Part shown: in pieces, positions 1-9,908 of the stretch
Layout of the letters: every line of letters starts with the position of its first letter
Numbering within the stretch: the first letter of the stretch is position 1
Source of the DNA: Ignatzschineria larvae DSM 13226
Lineage (GTDB): Bacteria; Pseudomonadota; Gammaproteobacteria; Cardiobacteriales; Wohlfahrtiimonadaceae
Direction of reading: 5' to 3'
Assembly (NCBI RefSeq): GCF_038500265.1
Contig: NZ_CP150637.1
Coordinates: 2,474,501 to 2,538,500 of the forward strand
DNA: 64,000 nucleotides
Program-made: the position numbers and the translations under genes
Notes under the pieces: model-generated
What the model was told of the DNA's origin: nothing
Seen by the model: the letters and a program-made list of their open reading frames with translations, nothing else
Databases searched by the model: none

Positions 1-903
1 GATAATGTTAGCAAGCAGCGGGAGTAATGTAGCGGTATCGACTTCCGTTTTTTCAGAAGTATGCTCTTGGTAAGAGGGTAATTTAGGGGCGGTTTCGCGT
101 CTATGTTGATTGCGGAATTGGCTTGGCGTTGTGTGATACTGCTTTTTAAAGAGTTGTGTGAAACTCTTGTGATCTGCAAAGCCATGATCTTCGATGAGTC
201 GATAGATAGGCTTATTGGTATTAATTAACTCATAAACGGCATGTCTAAAGCGAACTTGCGTAAGATATTGTGAGAAACCTAATCCCATTTCATTTTTAAA
301 GAGTCTTGACAGATAAGGGACTGAAAGATGCTCTTTTTCTGCTAACTCTGACAAGCTTAAGTCTGTATGGTAATTGGCTTCAATTTGTTGGGTAATGCGT
401 TCCATTCTGTGGCTATAGCGAGCAATAGAGGGATAATCTGAACGATTATCTTCCTGAAAATAAGAGACTAGCTTTAGCATAATATCGGAGATTAACAAGT
501 TAGCCTCAAGATAGACCTCATCATTGCCTTGGATTTTAATCATCATTGTTTTGGCAATAAGCCATTTGAGTTGCTCTAAGGCTTGGCGTTTATATTGCGG
601 ATAGTGTTCCGTATTAATGACATACTTATATTGAAAATAGTGGCGATAATAGCGGGTAAAGTAGTGATTAGAAATCTGCAGCTTGATGACAATATTGCCA
701 GATTCTCCGGTGATACGGTAGGGGCTATTACGATTAATTAAAAGGAGATGATTTTTACTGAAAGTTCCACTAATACCATAGCTATTAATATTGATATGCC
801 CCTGTAAGACAAATAAAAAAGTAATGCCGGCATAGATCTCTTCCCGTTCTTCGTGATAGGAATAGGGCATTATTTGATATTCTGCAAGATTTTTATTATT
901 CAT
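1..903 (-). CDS. AraC-family transcriptional regulator (partial, runs off left edge)
   Basis: An open frame of 301 codons starts at the ATG complementary to 901-903 and is still open at base 1, so the protein is incomplete at its C terminus. The N-terminal part (about residues 1-150) looks like the cupin-like sensing half of AraC regulators. Around residues 175-270 are the two helix-turn-helix units of the AraC/XylS DNA-binding domain, with cores near LSLSELAEKEHLSVPYLSRL and PIYRLIEDHGFADHKSFTQL. At least 30 residues follow the HTH, so this may be one of the longer AraC proteins with an extra C-terminal domain; the edge hides this. It diverges from the M20 amidohydrolase and MFS genes and may control them. 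The ligand is unknown. Confidence 0.85.
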   Translation of the reverse strand, partial: MNNKNLAEYQIMPYSYHEEREEIYAGITFLFVLQGHININSYGISGTFSKNHLLLINRNSPYRITGESGNIVIKLQISNHYFTRYYRHYFQYKYVINTEHYPQYKRQALEQLKWLIAKTMMIKIQGNDEVYLEANLLISDIMLKLVSYFQEDNRSDYPSIARYSHRMERITQQIEANYHTDLSLSELAEKEHLSVPYLSRLFKNEMGLGFSQYLTQVRFRHAVYELINTNKPIYRLIEDHGFADHKSFTQLFKKQYHTTPSQFRNQHRRETAPKLPSYQEHTSEKTEVDTATLLPLLANII

Positions 904-1217
904 AACGTTACATTTCCGATATAGATCAAAAATATTAATATTCTACTTAGGTGTTTTTTATCATTTTATCGTTTTTATCTTCATTTATATAAAAAAATTA
1001 TAAGAATAAGCTGTTTTTACTGCTTATATCAAAATGTTTAGCTTTCTATAATCAAGATACGTCAATAAGGTTTATCGCATTAGATTTGGGAATAAGCGCT
1101 GATTAAGTAGAGGTCGGCGTTCACTTTGATGATTAGGTATCCCAATAATGCCTAAACTATCAAATGAATAGTGAAAGTTGAGTGACAGTAATATTAAATG
1201 GAATAAGGGCTTAGAGA
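904..1217. promoter_or_regulatory. Divergent intergenic region between araC-type gene and M20 gene
   Basis: This 314-bp AT-rich spacer lies between two divergent genes, so it should hold promoters for both. A consensus -10 hexamer TATAAT is at 1047-1052, with a weak -35 (TTATAT, 1024-1029) 17 bp upstream, pointing rightward. No clear operator palindrome was seen. The promoter call is tentative. Confidence 0.35.
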
Positions 1218-2387
1218 ATGAAAAAGATTATAGATGCAATTAAAAAAGATGAAGCTGAATTTATTGCAATTCGCAGAGATATCCATGCACATCCTGAGAT
1301 CGGCTTTGAAGAACAGAGAACGAGTGATCTTATTGCTGAAAAATTAAAATCATGGGGATATGAGGTACATAGAGGCTTAGCCAAAACAGGCGTTGTTGGA
1401 ACTTTAAAAGTAGGTTCTAGTGATAAAATTATTGGGCTTCGTGCAGATATTGATGCATTACCTATTCAGGAAAATTCAGGGAAGGAATGGAGTAGTAAAG
1501 TCCCCGGTAAATTCCATGGTTGTGGTCATGATGGTCATACCACTATTTTACTGGCAGCAGCAAAATATTTAGCAGAGACCAAAAATTTTGATGGAACCTT
1601 AAGAGTGATCTTCCAGCCAGCAGAAGAATTGCTTTACGGAGGTAAAGTGATGGTGGATGAAGGGTTATTTGAGAAATTCCCTTGTGACGTTATTTTTGGA
1701 ATGCATAATATGCCTGGGCATAAACAAGGAGAATTTTATTTCAGAGAAGGTGCTATGATGGCTTCTTCAGATACAATCCATATTGAGATTATGGGTAAAG
1801 GTGCGCACGGTGCAATGCCTGAGCGCGGTATCGATGCCACTATTATCGCTTGTTATATTGGAACTGCATTGCAAACGATTGTTTCTCGTAATGTTTCGCC
1901 ATTTGCCCAGACGGTAGTTACTGTTGGCGCTATTCAATCAGGCGATGCGCCAAATGTTGTGAATGATTTTGCTATTATGAAGCTCTCTGTTCGTTCTTTA
2001 GATAAAGAGGCTCGGGAGTTGATGTTACAGCGGATTACTGATATCGCAACGAAACAAGCGGAGAGTTTTGGTGCAACAGTAGATATTAAACATATCAACG
2101 GTAGCCCTGTATTAGTGAATGATCCTGAAATGACGCATTTTGCAAGAGATGTAGCAAAACATCTCGTAGGGGAAGATAAAGTGCATGAGAGCGTGCAGTT
2201 TATGGGAAGTGAAGATTTTGCCTTTATGTTAGAGCACAACCCGAAAGGCAGTTATCTCATTATTGGTAATGGCGATGAACCTGGATTCTGTAATGTGCAT
2301 AATCCTGGCTATGATTTCAATGATGAGTGCATTGTGCCAGCCGCTTCTTATTGGGCAGCTTTAACACAGAAATACCTCACAAAATAA
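1218..2387 (+). CDS. M20 family metallopeptidase / amidohydrolase (HipO-like)
   Basis: A 389-residue cytoplasmic enzyme of the M20D amidohydrolase group, which hydrolyses N-acyl amino acids or related amides. Visible signatures are HPEIGFEE near the start, GLRADIDALPIQE (metal-ligand Asp region), GCGHDGHT, FQPAEE with the paired glutamates, MHNMPG, and GSEDFAFML near the C terminus. The length is typical of the family. The ATG is preceded by AAGGG about 10 bases upstream. The MFS gene follows on the same strand after 142 bp, so the pair may import and hydrolyse, or export, one kind of conjugate. The substrate cannot be read from sequence. Confidence 0.88.
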   Translation: MKKIIDAIKKDEAEFIAIRRDIHAHPEIGFEEQRTSDLIAEKLKSWGYEVHRGLAKTGVVGTLKVGSSDKIIGLRADIDALPIQENSGKEWSSKVPGKFHGCGHDGHTTILLAAAKYLAETKNFDGTLRVIFQPAEELLYGGKVMVDEGLFEKFPCDVIFGMHNMPGHKQGEFYFREGAMMASSDTIHIEIMGKGAHGAMPERGIDATIIACYIGTALQTIVSRNVSPFAQTVVTVGAIQSGDAPNVVNDFAIMKLSVRSLDKEARELMLQRITDIATKQAESFGATVDIKHINGSPVLVNDPEMTHFARDVAKHLVGEDKVHESVQFMGSEDFAFMLEHNPKGSYLIIGNGDEPGFCNVHNPGYDFNDECIVPAASYWAALTQKYLTK

Positions 2388-2529
2388 GGGAGAAATCTTA
2401 CAGATGAACGCAGATGATTGAGAGTCACATTCTGGTCATCAAGGTTTTGATAATCAAATATCCTCTCAATCATTTTTCCCGACTCTGAAGAGAGATAACT
2501 CAGTAATTCACTTTTAAAAAGGACATTGT

Positions 2530-3951
2530 ATGGCACACAGTATACAAAATACACAAACCACACAAGCACAGCCATTTGTGGGAAATGCTAAGCTCACAGT
2601 TGGCATTGTTTTAGGCGTTTTGACGTTCTGGTTATTTGCACAGACGCTATTAGTTGCAGGCCCTGCAGTACAAGAGACCATTGGTATCTCTTCGGCAGAA
2701 TTATCGCTCGGTATTAGCATCACATCCTTAATCTCTGGTTGTTTTATTGTTGTTGCCGGAGGATTGGCAGATAAATTTGGTCGGGTAAAATTCACTTATA
2801 TCGGATTTATTTTAAGTATTATTGGTTCACTTCTTCTGATTGTAGCACCTAATGCGCTGATCTATTCTGTAGCACGCGCGATTCAAGGGTTATCAGCTGC
2901 TTGTATTATGCCGGCAACCTTAGCACTCATTAAAGAGTATTATAAAGAAGGTTCCCATCGGCATACGGCGCTTAGTTGGTGGTCAGTGGGTTCTTGGGGT
3001 GGATCTGGAGTCTGCTCTTTAGCAGGTGGGGCTATTGCCACAAGTTTAGGTTGGCAATGGATCTTTATATTCTCTATTATCTGTGCGTTAGTGGGAATGT
3101 TGCTCATCAAAGGAACCCCAGAAAGTAAAATGACTGGAAAGTCTTCCAAATTTGATTATGTGGGATTGTTCTTCTTTGTGATCGGCTTGTTATCTCTTAA
3201 TATCTTTATTACTAAAGGTGGTGAGTTAGGTTGGATGAGTCCTGCAATTTTAATTAGTTTAAGTGTTTTTATCATTGCTTTGATCGTCTTCATCGTGGTG
3301 GAGTTGAGATTGAAAGATCGTGCTTTTATCGACTTTTCACTCTTCAAAAATATGCCATATAGTGGTGCGACATTCTCTAACTTTATGTTAAATGCGGTTG
3401 CAGGTTCCCTCTTTGTTGTGAATCTCTATGTGCAACAAGCGCGTGGCTTTACCCCATTTTTAACAGGGCTTCTCTCCATTGGTTATCTGATTGCTGTATT
3501 AGGGATGATTCCTGTAGGTCAGATTATTTTACAAAAGATGGGTGCTAAAAAACCGATGTTACTCGGCACATTCACCACCGGTATCGGAATTGCATTAATG
3601 GCGTTAACCTTCTTACCACACCTTGCTTATATTATTGTTGTCGCATTAGGGTTTATCTTCTTTGGTTTAGGATTAGGTTTCTATGCAACACCTTCAACAG
3701 ATACTGCGGTCTCTAACTCACCTGAAGATAAAGTGGGCGTAGCTTCAGGGATCTATAAAATGGCCAGTTCACTCGGTGGCGCATTTGGAGTGGCGATCTC
3801 TGCAACAGTTTATGCCGCCATTTTAAGTAGCACACCGACTATGGAAGAACTGGATATTGCGGGAATGGCAGGGCTATTAGTGAATGTTGGATTCTGTGTT
3901 CTCTCTTACCTCTCCATTATTTTCTTAGTCCCTAAAAATGCGGGGAAATAG
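2530..3951 (+). CDS. MFS transporter, DHA2-like (14 TM)
   Basis: A 473-residue integral membrane protein with about 14 hydrophobic segments and the MFS loop 2-3 motif LADKFGRVKFTY at about residues 78-89. The RARAIQG-like segment in TM4 (ARAIQGLSAACIMPATLAL) is typical of DHA2 drug:H+ antiporters. Ribosome-binding site AAAAGGA is well placed before the ATG. It ends just before a strong terminator. It sits behind the M20 gene and opposite an AraC regulator, so it may carry a metabolite linked to the amidohydrolase rather than a drug. Confidence in family is high; substrate is unknown. Confidence 0.88.
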   Translation: MAHSIQNTQTTQAQPFVGNAKLTVGIVLGVLTFWLFAQTLLVAGPAVQETIGISSAELSLGISITSLISGCFIVVAGGLADKFGRVKFTYIGFILSIIGSLLLIVAPNALIYSVARAIQGLSAACIMPATLALIKEYYKEGSHRHTALSWWSVGSWGGSGVCSLAGGAIATSLGWQWIFIFSIICALVGMLLIKGTPESKMTGKSSKFDYVGLFFFVIGLLSLNIFITKGGELGWMSPAILISLSVFIIALIVFIVVELRLKDRAFIDFSLFKNMPYSGATFSNFMLNAVAGSLFVVNLYVQQARGFTPFLTGLLSIGYLIAVLGMIPVGQIILQKMGAKKPMLLGTFTTGIGIALMALTFLPHLAYIIVVALGFIFFGLGLGFYATPSTDTAVSNSPEDKVGVASGIYKMASSLGGAFGVAISATVYAAILSSTPTMEELDIAGMAGLLVNVGFCVLSYLSIIFLVPKNAGK

Positions 3952-3983
3952 TGAATATTCACTGATAAAAATTAGGTATAACT

Positions 3984-4015
3984 AAAACCGTAAGAATATT
4001 TCTTACGGTTTTTTT
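3984..4015 (+). terminator. Rho-independent terminator after MFS gene
   Basis: A perfect 9-bp stem (CCGTAAGAA / TTCTTACGG, 3988-4008) with a 3-nt loop is followed by seven T residues and preceded by AAAA. It ends the M20-MFS unit. Confidence 0.92.
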
Positions 4016-4264
4016 ATTGGGGAGAGAAGATCGATGAATAGGATTGCCAGCATAGGCTGCAAGCCTTTACCTGCTGTGAATTCGCTTATTTAGCCCCTTA
4101 AAAAATATTGATGAAGACAATTGTCCTCAGGAGTTTACACCTCATTATATGTGGCTTTTGGCGAAAAAAAGTCCGTTTTCTAATCGAAATTAGATTTGGC
4201 ATTGCAGTCGCCTTGTGGAACAATAGAGGGTAACTTTTAATTTTATTTTTTATAGAGGCACACA

Positions 4265-4894
4265 ATGATAGACAATGATGGCTTTCGAGCGAACGTTGGA
4301 ATCATATTGTGTAATCAAGATCAACAGCTCTTTTGGGGGCATCGAATCGGTCAAGCGGATGCTTGGCAATTTCCACAAGGTGGGATTGATCCCGATGAAA
4401 CACCAGAAGAAGCGATGTATAGAGAGCTTTATGAAGAAGTTGGATTACGCCCTGAGCATATTAAAATTTTAGGCAAAACAGATCGATGGTTGCGTTATCG
4501 TTTACCGCAAAATCTGATTCGCCGCAATCCCTCTAGCGATCGAACTTGTATCGGACAGAAACAAGTATGGTTTATGTTAGAATTTGTAGGGAATGAAGAA
4601 GATTTTAATCTCAATGCGGTTGACCAACCGGAATTTGATCTCTATAAGTGGGTTGATTATTGGTTACCACTGCGCGATGTGATTCATTTTAAACGTAAAG
4701 TATATGATAAAGCGCTTACAGAATTGGCTCCCTTAATCTTCGAAGAGATGATTCCTAAGAAACCTCGGGATGTCCGAATTAAGCGGCGGCACTCATTACT
4801 GCGCATGCATACTCGTAAAAAAAGTACTAAAACAGTCGGAAAATGCCGGATGTATGATGAAGAGCGGATCATGATCCAAACGGTTTCAAAGTAG
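4265..4894 (+). CDS. rppH: RNA pyrophosphohydrolase RppH (Nudix)
   Basis: A 209-residue Nudix hydrolase. RppH removes pyrophosphate from the 5' end of primary transcripts and so starts 5'-end-dependent mRNA decay. The Nudix box GX5EX7REUXEEXGU is intact at residues 39-61 (G39, E45, R53-E54, E57-E58, G60). The N-terminal region with [11 protein letters not shown] and the segment AWQFPQGG are hallmarks of RppH rather than other Nudix proteins. It is about 30 residues longer than the E. coli enzyme, the extra being a basic C-terminal tail from about residue 160. It stands alone, with a terminator behind it. Confidence 0.95.
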   Translation: MIDNDGFRANVGIILCNQDQQLFWGHRIGQADAWQFPQGGIDPDETPEEAMYRELYEEVGLRPEHIKILGKTDRWLRYRLPQNLIRRNPSSDRTCIGQKQVWFMLEFVGNEEDFNLNAVDQPEFDLYKWVDYWLPLRDVIHFKRKVYDKALTELAPLIFEEMIPKKPRDVRIKRRHSLLRMHTRKKSTKTVGKCRMYDEERIMIQTVSK

Positions 4895-4974
4895 GCGATA
4901 TCTGAAATGAACCCATTTAGATTCATCATTTAAATAATGGAATAATGCAGTATTAATAGGTTCTCCACCTACAG

Positions 4975-5022
4975 AAAACCCCGATATCATCTCTGAATGT
5001 AGAGGTTGATATCGGGGTTTTT
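4975..5022. terminator. Bidirectional terminator between rppH and OPT gene
   Basis: An 11-bp perfect stem (CCCCGATATCA 4979-4989 / TGATATCGGGG 5007-5017) has AAAA on its left and TTTTT on its right. It can therefore serve both convergent genes. Confidence 0.9.
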
Positions 5023-5116
5023 ATTATCGGTTTTATCGCCATCTTACAGTTGATGTGTTGGCATTTCACTAATGCTTATAATGCTTATTTTGAACCAATC
5101 TTATGATATTATCGCT

Positions 5117-7171
5117 CTATTTCAGGGCAGAGAGTGCGCGTCTGACAAATAGTACGGCAACAAATAGGAAGACAAAGAGTCCGAGTAATTGCTGTACCAT
5201 TGGCGTACTGCTACCGAAGATATCGGTCATACTGCTTAGGAGTGAGAGCGGTGCATTTTTTCGATCATCAGGAATCGCATCGATATTCATACTCACCACG
5301 ATTACCGTTGCCATAATCACACCTACTAAACTCTCCCCTACGATTAGACCAGAGGCGATGAGTGCACTCTTACGATCCGCTCTCTCATATTCCGATTTGC
5401 GAACTGCTTCAGGTCGACCGGCAAGGCGTTGTGCCGCACGGCGCTTGATAATCCAAGAGAGTAAGCCGCCGACAAAAATGGCAGTGGTAATACTTGGTGG
5501 CAGATAGATTCCCATTCCAACGGCAAGAGCAGGTAGACGGAATTTAGAACCCCGGTTGGCTAAGAACATATCAAGAACAATAATGACTGCCCCTAATACA
5601 AGTCCGATAATAATCATCGTCCACTCTAATTGATGAGAGAAGATCCCGGCAGAAATGGTGGCCATTAATGTGGCTTGTGGTGCGGCTAACACTTGCGATT
5701 CATCCATTCCCGGACGAGGGAGCGCACCGGTAAAACCATAGGCTTGATAGAGGATATCCAAGATTGGCGCAATGACGATCGCTCCGACAATACAGCCGAT
5801 CAGAAGCGCAACCTGTTGTCGCCAAGGGGTTGCGTGTACCAAATAACCGGTTTTGAGATCTTGTAGGTTATCGTTAGAGATACAAGCAATGGCGATTACC
5901 GCACTTGTTGTGAAGAGTGCTAAAGCTGTAGCAAATTGTGTGCCGGCAGCAGTTTCCATTAAACCACCTGCTTCACCCACAAAGAGAAGTAGCAGTGCCG
6001 CAATAGTAATCGCAACAATTCCGATGCCGGAAATAGGACTTGCAGAAGAGCCGACTAAGCCCGCCATATAACCACTTGCAGCGGCGACTAAAAAGCCCAT
6101 CACAAAGGCAAAGATGACAGATACAGTGACTAGCGTCCAAGCGAATCCTGCTGATAGATCAGCATCACTGATAAAGGTGTAGAAAGTAGCCACTAAGATC
6201 AGAAGCATTGCGCCCATAATCAGTAGAATGGTTTTAGGTGAGAGATCTTGCTCTGTCCGATTTGTGCTATTGCCGGTATCCCCTTTAAGTGCACCGAGTG
6301 ACATTTTAATGCCCTCGATTACAGGTTTCATCAGGGTTAATAGCGTCCAAACAGCGGCAATCGCTAAAGTCCCTGCGCCGATAAAGCGTACATCTTCCGC
6401 CCAAATAGAGGAAGCGATCGCGCTATAGCTCATCTCTGCCGGGAATTCTTGAATGGTACTTAAAATAGGCACCGCAATGCCCCAAGCCATCAATGCACCG
6501 ATAATAATCGCCACACAAGAGACAATGCCCACTAAGTAGCCGGCACTCATCAAAGCTAAAGAGAAGCCGAGCGGAATTTGGAAGATCGCCTTACCTGCGG
6601 TGACCCAATAAGCCGCGCCCCCTGAAAGTAAGCGAAAACCGCTGGTAAAAAGGGTGACGACTGCGGCAATTGCACCGCCGAAGAGGATATCTTTCAAGCC
6701 CTCTTTTGAAGAGGTATTACCCTTTTCATCTACTTGTTCATTGCAACCTGCTTTGAGAATCTCAGCGGCGGCAACGCCTTCAGGATAAGGTAGATCACTT
6801 TTAACCACCATCACGTGGCGAAGCGGAATAGAGAAGAGCACTCCGAGCATACCGCCGGCGGCACAGATAAAGAAGGTCATCAAGAAATGGAAATCTTGCC
6901 AATAGCCGATCATCAACAGTCCGGGAATCACGAAGATAATCGAAGAGAGTGTTCCTGCGGCCGATGCTTGAGTTTGCACCATATTATTTTCTAAAATGGT
7001 GGAACCGGCAAAGAGCCGTAATACGGCCATTGAGATCACCGCTGCCGGAATAGCCGAGGAGAAAGTGAGCCCTACCTTGAGCCCTAAATAGACATTCGAT
7101 GCGGTAAATACCACTGTAATCAGCGCCCCGAGGATCATCCCCCGGAGCGTCAGTTCTCGCATTTGATTCAT
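5117..7171 (-). CDS. OPT family oligopeptide transporter
   Basis: A 684-residue polytopic inner-membrane protein with about 15 hydrophobic segments. The N-terminal part (residues 5-35, with SNVYLGLKVGLTFSSAIPAA) and the segment DLPYPEGVAAAEIL (about residues 125-140) are characteristic of the bacterial branch of the oligopeptide transporter family. These proteins import peptides or metal chelates with protons. An AAGGA ribosome-binding site lies about 10 bases before the chosen ATG. It is followed by a shared terminator. No substrate-specific neighbour is seen, so the solute is not assigned. Confidence 0.9.
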   Translation of the reverse strand: MNQMRELTLRGMILGALITVVFTASNVYLGLKVGLTFSSAIPAAVISMAVLRLFAGSTILENNMVQTQASAAGTLSSIIFVIPGLLMIGYWQDFHFLMTFFICAAGGMLGVLFSIPLRHVMVVKSDLPYPEGVAAAEILKAGCNEQVDEKGNTSSKEGLKDILFGGAIAAVVTLFTSGFRLLSGGAAYWVTAGKAIFQIPLGFSLALMSAGYLVGIVSCVAIIIGALMAWGIAVPILSTIQEFPAEMSYSAIASSIWAEDVRFIGAGTLAIAAVWTLLTLMKPVIEGIKMSLGALKGDTGNSTNRTEQDLSPKTILLIMGAMLLILVATFYTFISDADLSAGFAWTLVTVSVIFAFVMGFLVAAASGYMAGLVGSSASPISGIGIVAITIAALLLLFVGEAGGLMETAAGTQFATALALFTTSAVIAIACISNDNLQDLKTGYLVHATPWRQQVALLIGCIVGAIVIAPILDILYQAYGFTGALPRPGMDESQVLAAPQATLMATISAGIFSHQLEWTMIIIGLVLGAVIIVLDMFLANRGSKFRLPALAVGMGIYLPPSITTAIFVGGLLSWIIKRRAAQRLAGRPEAVRKSEYERADRKSALIASGLIVGESLVGVIMATVIVVSMNIDAIPDDRKNAPLSLLSSMTDIFGSSTPMVQQLLGLFVFLFVAVLFVRRALSALK

Positions 7172-7313
7172 GACGATCCTTCATTGTTAATTCAAAAAAG
7201 GATAAGTTTACTATTGATTGCAAAGGGTTGCATCTAAATGACCGTTTTTATTGATATTGGCAATCATTTTTAGTGAACCTTCGTCATAGGGTAAACGGAC
7301 TATAGGGATTTTA

Positions 7314-7736
7314 TTAAGGCGCTTTCTGGCTGAGAAAGCCTTGATTATTATTGTCATGATTGAGAATAATGGCCTGCATTAAAAGACTCGCTGTTGCGGT
7401 ATTACAAGCATTTGGAATATTGTAGAGTGTAGAGAGGCGAATGAGAGCCTTAACATCCACATCATGCGGCATCGGCGTAAGAGCATCGGTAAAGAAGATG
7501 AGTAGATCTAATTTTTCAGTACAGATCATAGAACCTAGTTGCTGATCGCCACCGAGAGGTCCGCTTTTGAGACGAGTGAGAGAGAGATCAGGATAAGCAT
7601 CTAGGATATGTTTCCCTGTGGTTCCCGTGGCATAAAGATCGTGTTGCCGAAAGTAGGGAAGATAATCCCCAATCCAATCTACGAGTAATTTCTTCTTAGC
7701 ATCATGGGCGACAAGACCAATGGATAATCGTTTCAT
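7314..7736 (-). CDS. mgsA: Methylglyoxal synthase
   Basis: Converts dihydroxyacetone phosphate to methylglyoxal and phosphate, a bypass that relieves sugar-phosphate stress. Residues 5-15 (SIGLVAHDAKK), YATGTTG at 35-41, and the active-site segment SGPLGGDQQLG with catalytic Asp64 match MgsA, as does the HDVDVKALIRL region. I place the start at 7736 (140 residues) because AAGAGGGA at 7741-7748 is the right distance from that ATG. A longer frame begins at 7757, but its first seven codons contain this ribosome-binding site. It stands alone on the minus strand. Confidence 0.93.
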   Translation of the reverse strand: MKRLSIGLVAHDAKKKLLVDWIGDYLPYFRQHDLYATGTTGKHILDAYPDLSLTRLKSGPLGGDQQLGSMICTEKLDLLIFFTDALTPMPHDVDVKALIRLSTLYNIPNACNTATASLLMQAIILNHDNNNQGFLSQKAP

Positions 7737-7930
7737 AGTTCCCTCTTGAGACATCATTCATAAGTAGATCGAGTGGAAGTGTTATTGAGGGCGCTATTTT
7801 GAGAGTGCCCCTTACACTTCACACGCTAGAATCATTTTATTGTACCGATTTTTTGTAAAAAGGCGTGATTTAAAACAATTCTTTGAGGAATAAGTGGAGG
7901 GTCTTTCCGAGAGGCTGTTATTTCTATACA

Positions 7931-7963
7931 AAAAAGCATCACCCAATTTAATGAGTGATGCTT
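7931..7963 (-). terminator. Rho-independent terminator of alanine symporter gene
   Basis: A 9-bp perfect stem (AAGCATCAC 7934-7942 / GTGATGCTT 7955-7963) is followed on the minus strand by a T run. It lies about 80 bp past the symporter stop codon. Confidence 0.85.
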
Positions 7964-8040
7964 CGGTTGTTCTATCTATCTAAACTACTCTATATCTAAA
8001 TAATGATGTTTAGATTAACGGAGGGTTAATTATCGCAACT

Positions 8041-9489
8041 TTAAACCTCTTCTGATTTTACCGGTTTTGTTCTAAAGATCGGCAAGCGCCCTAAAATTGG
8101 GACGACTCTCCAATCGCATTTCATTGTTTCCATAAAGACGATGGGGGCGAGGAGGAGTAGAGCTGTGATATTGGGTAATACCATTAATCCGTTAAAGAGA
8201 TCCGCTAATTGCCAGACAATATCCACATGAATAAAGGATGCGCCGAAGACACCGATAACCACTAAAATCTGAAAGAGCGGTACTGCAGATTTATGCTTAA
8301 AGAGATAACGCACATTGGTTTCCGCATAGTAATACCAGCCGATAATCGTGGAGAAAGCGAAGAAGAGGAGTGAGAAGGCGATAAAGATGCCGCCCACAGA
8401 GCCGAAGATCATCTCATAAGCATATTGCGTGATGGTAATTCCGGTACCTTGACCCTCAAAGAAGGAGAGGAAGGAAGGATTCGCACTGCCTGAAGCTTCC
8501 CAACCCCGAAGTCCTGAGGTGATAATGACAAGCCCTGTGAGTGTCACGATAACACCGACCACAAAAACGCCCATCATTGCAATATAACCTTGCTCTTCCG
8601 GCATTTTTACTTTTGCTACAGCATGTGCGTGGGGTGTCGAACCCATACCTGCTTCATTTGAGAAGAGTCCGCGGGCAATTCCAAGACGCATCGCTTGTTG
8701 AATGGCAATTCCGGCGCCGCCCCCTAGAACTGCTTCAGGATTAAAAGCAGCGATAAAGATCGCTTTGAAAGCCGGTAGAATAAATTGATAATTCATCGCT
8801 AAAACGATAATCGCGCCGATCAGATAGAAAAAAGCCATTGAAGGGACGATTTTTTCAGTAAATGAAGCAATATTTTTGATACCGCCGATCACTAAGAAGG
8901 CCACTAGAACTGCTACGAAAAGCCCTGTCACCCAAGTAGGAATAGAGAGCGATTTCTCAAAGGCTGAAGCGATAGAATTCGATTGCACCATATTCCCGAT
9001 CAAACCTAAGGCTAATATGATCAAGATGGCAAAGAGTACTGCCAGCCACTTGATCCCTAAACCCTTCTCAATATAGTACGCCGGCCCCCCAACTGCTTGA
9101 CCGGTTCGATCTTTAGTTTTATATTTTTGCGCTAAGATTGCTTCTGCATAGATAGTCGCCATTCCGAAAAAGGAGGAAACCCACATCCAGAAAATTGCCC
9201 CTGGCCCGCCGGCCATAATCGCAGTAGCGGGCCCTGCAAGGTTACCGGTTCCCACTTGACCGGCGATGGCTGTCGACACCGCTTGGAAAGAGCTCATTCC
9301 ACTCTTATCGGCACTTTTACCTTTAAGGGAAAATTTGGAGGTGAGCGCTCGAAAGGCAGTTTTAAATTTACGAATTTGGATCCCTTTGAGCAGTAAGGTA
9401 TAAAAAATCCCAATGCCACAAAGAAGATAGACTAAGAGATAATCCCAAAGAATATGCTGGAAAGCAGTTAGAAGTAATTCAAAGCTCAT
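8041..9489 (-). CDS. Alanine/glycine:cation symporter (AGCS family)
   Basis: A 482-residue sodium-coupled amino-acid importer with about 11 membrane segments. The family signature GQVGTGNLAGPATAIMAGGP is clear at about residues 75-94, followed by AIFWMWVSSFFGMATIYAE. The segment with SNEAGMGSTPHAHA near residue 277 is also diagnostic. The next gene, transcribed divergently, encodes D-amino-acid dehydrogenase, so the two probably serve uptake and catabolism of alanine (L or D form). Start ATG has a modest AAAGG upstream. Confidence 0.92.
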   Translation of the reverse strand: MSFELLLTAFQHILWDYLLVYLLCGIGIFYTLLLKGIQIRKFKTAFRALTSKFSLKGKSADKSGMSSFQAVSTAIAGQVGTGNLAGPATAIMAGGPGAIFWMWVSSFFGMATIYAEAILAQKYKTKDRTGQAVGGPAYYIEKGLGIKWLAVLFAILIILALGLIGNMVQSNSIASAFEKSLSIPTWVTGLFVAVLVAFLVIGGIKNIASFTEKIVPSMAFFYLIGAIIVLAMNYQFILPAFKAIFIAAFNPEAVLGGGAGIAIQQAMRLGIARGLFSNEAGMGSTPHAHAVAKVKMPEEQGYIAMMGVFVVGVIVTLTGLVIITSGLRGWEASGSANPSFLSFFEGQGTGITITQYAYEMIFGSVGGIFIAFSLLFFAFSTIIGWYYYAETNVRYLFKHKSAVPLFQILVVIGVFGASFIHVDIVWQLADLFNGLMVLPNITALLLLAPIVFMETMKCDWRVVPILGRLPIFRTKPVKSEEV

Positions 9490-9908
9490 TACGGGGCCTT
9501 TATTGTGAGTGTCTATATAAAAGTAAAATCAAATGAAATCTTGCAACGATTACTATAATTGCAAGGGTAAAAATCTCATTATTGATCGGTGATCAACCTG
9601 AAGAGATAACACCTTATCGAGAGCGGTTATTTTATAACATCTCTAAAAGTGATCATTATAAACACAAATTGTGAAAGATAAAAGTTGAACAATGATTTAT
9701 GAGAGATATTTTGAAGTAATGTGAAAGATTTCTCTCCTGTTTTTTTGGCTGTGAGACAATGCAACGTAATGAATAAGGTGTATTATCTTAGGGGAATGAA
9801 AGTTAATGTAGAGGCAATCTAAAATGCGATCCTAGAGCAGGATTTTAGCGTACGATTGTAAAATGAGATTTTAAAATAAGTGTCTAAAGTAGATTGAAAG
9901 GAGAGAAG
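9490..9908. promoter_or_regulatory. Divergent region between alanine symporter and dadA
   Basis: This 419-bp gene-free spacer contains two palindromes. One is CTTGCAA / TTGCAAG (9540-9546 and 9559-9565). The other is TTGATC-GGT-GATCAA (9582-9596). Both lie 50-110 bp upstream of the symporter start and look like operator sites, for an unidentified regulator. The rest is AT-rich with no other clear feature. Confidence 0.4.
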
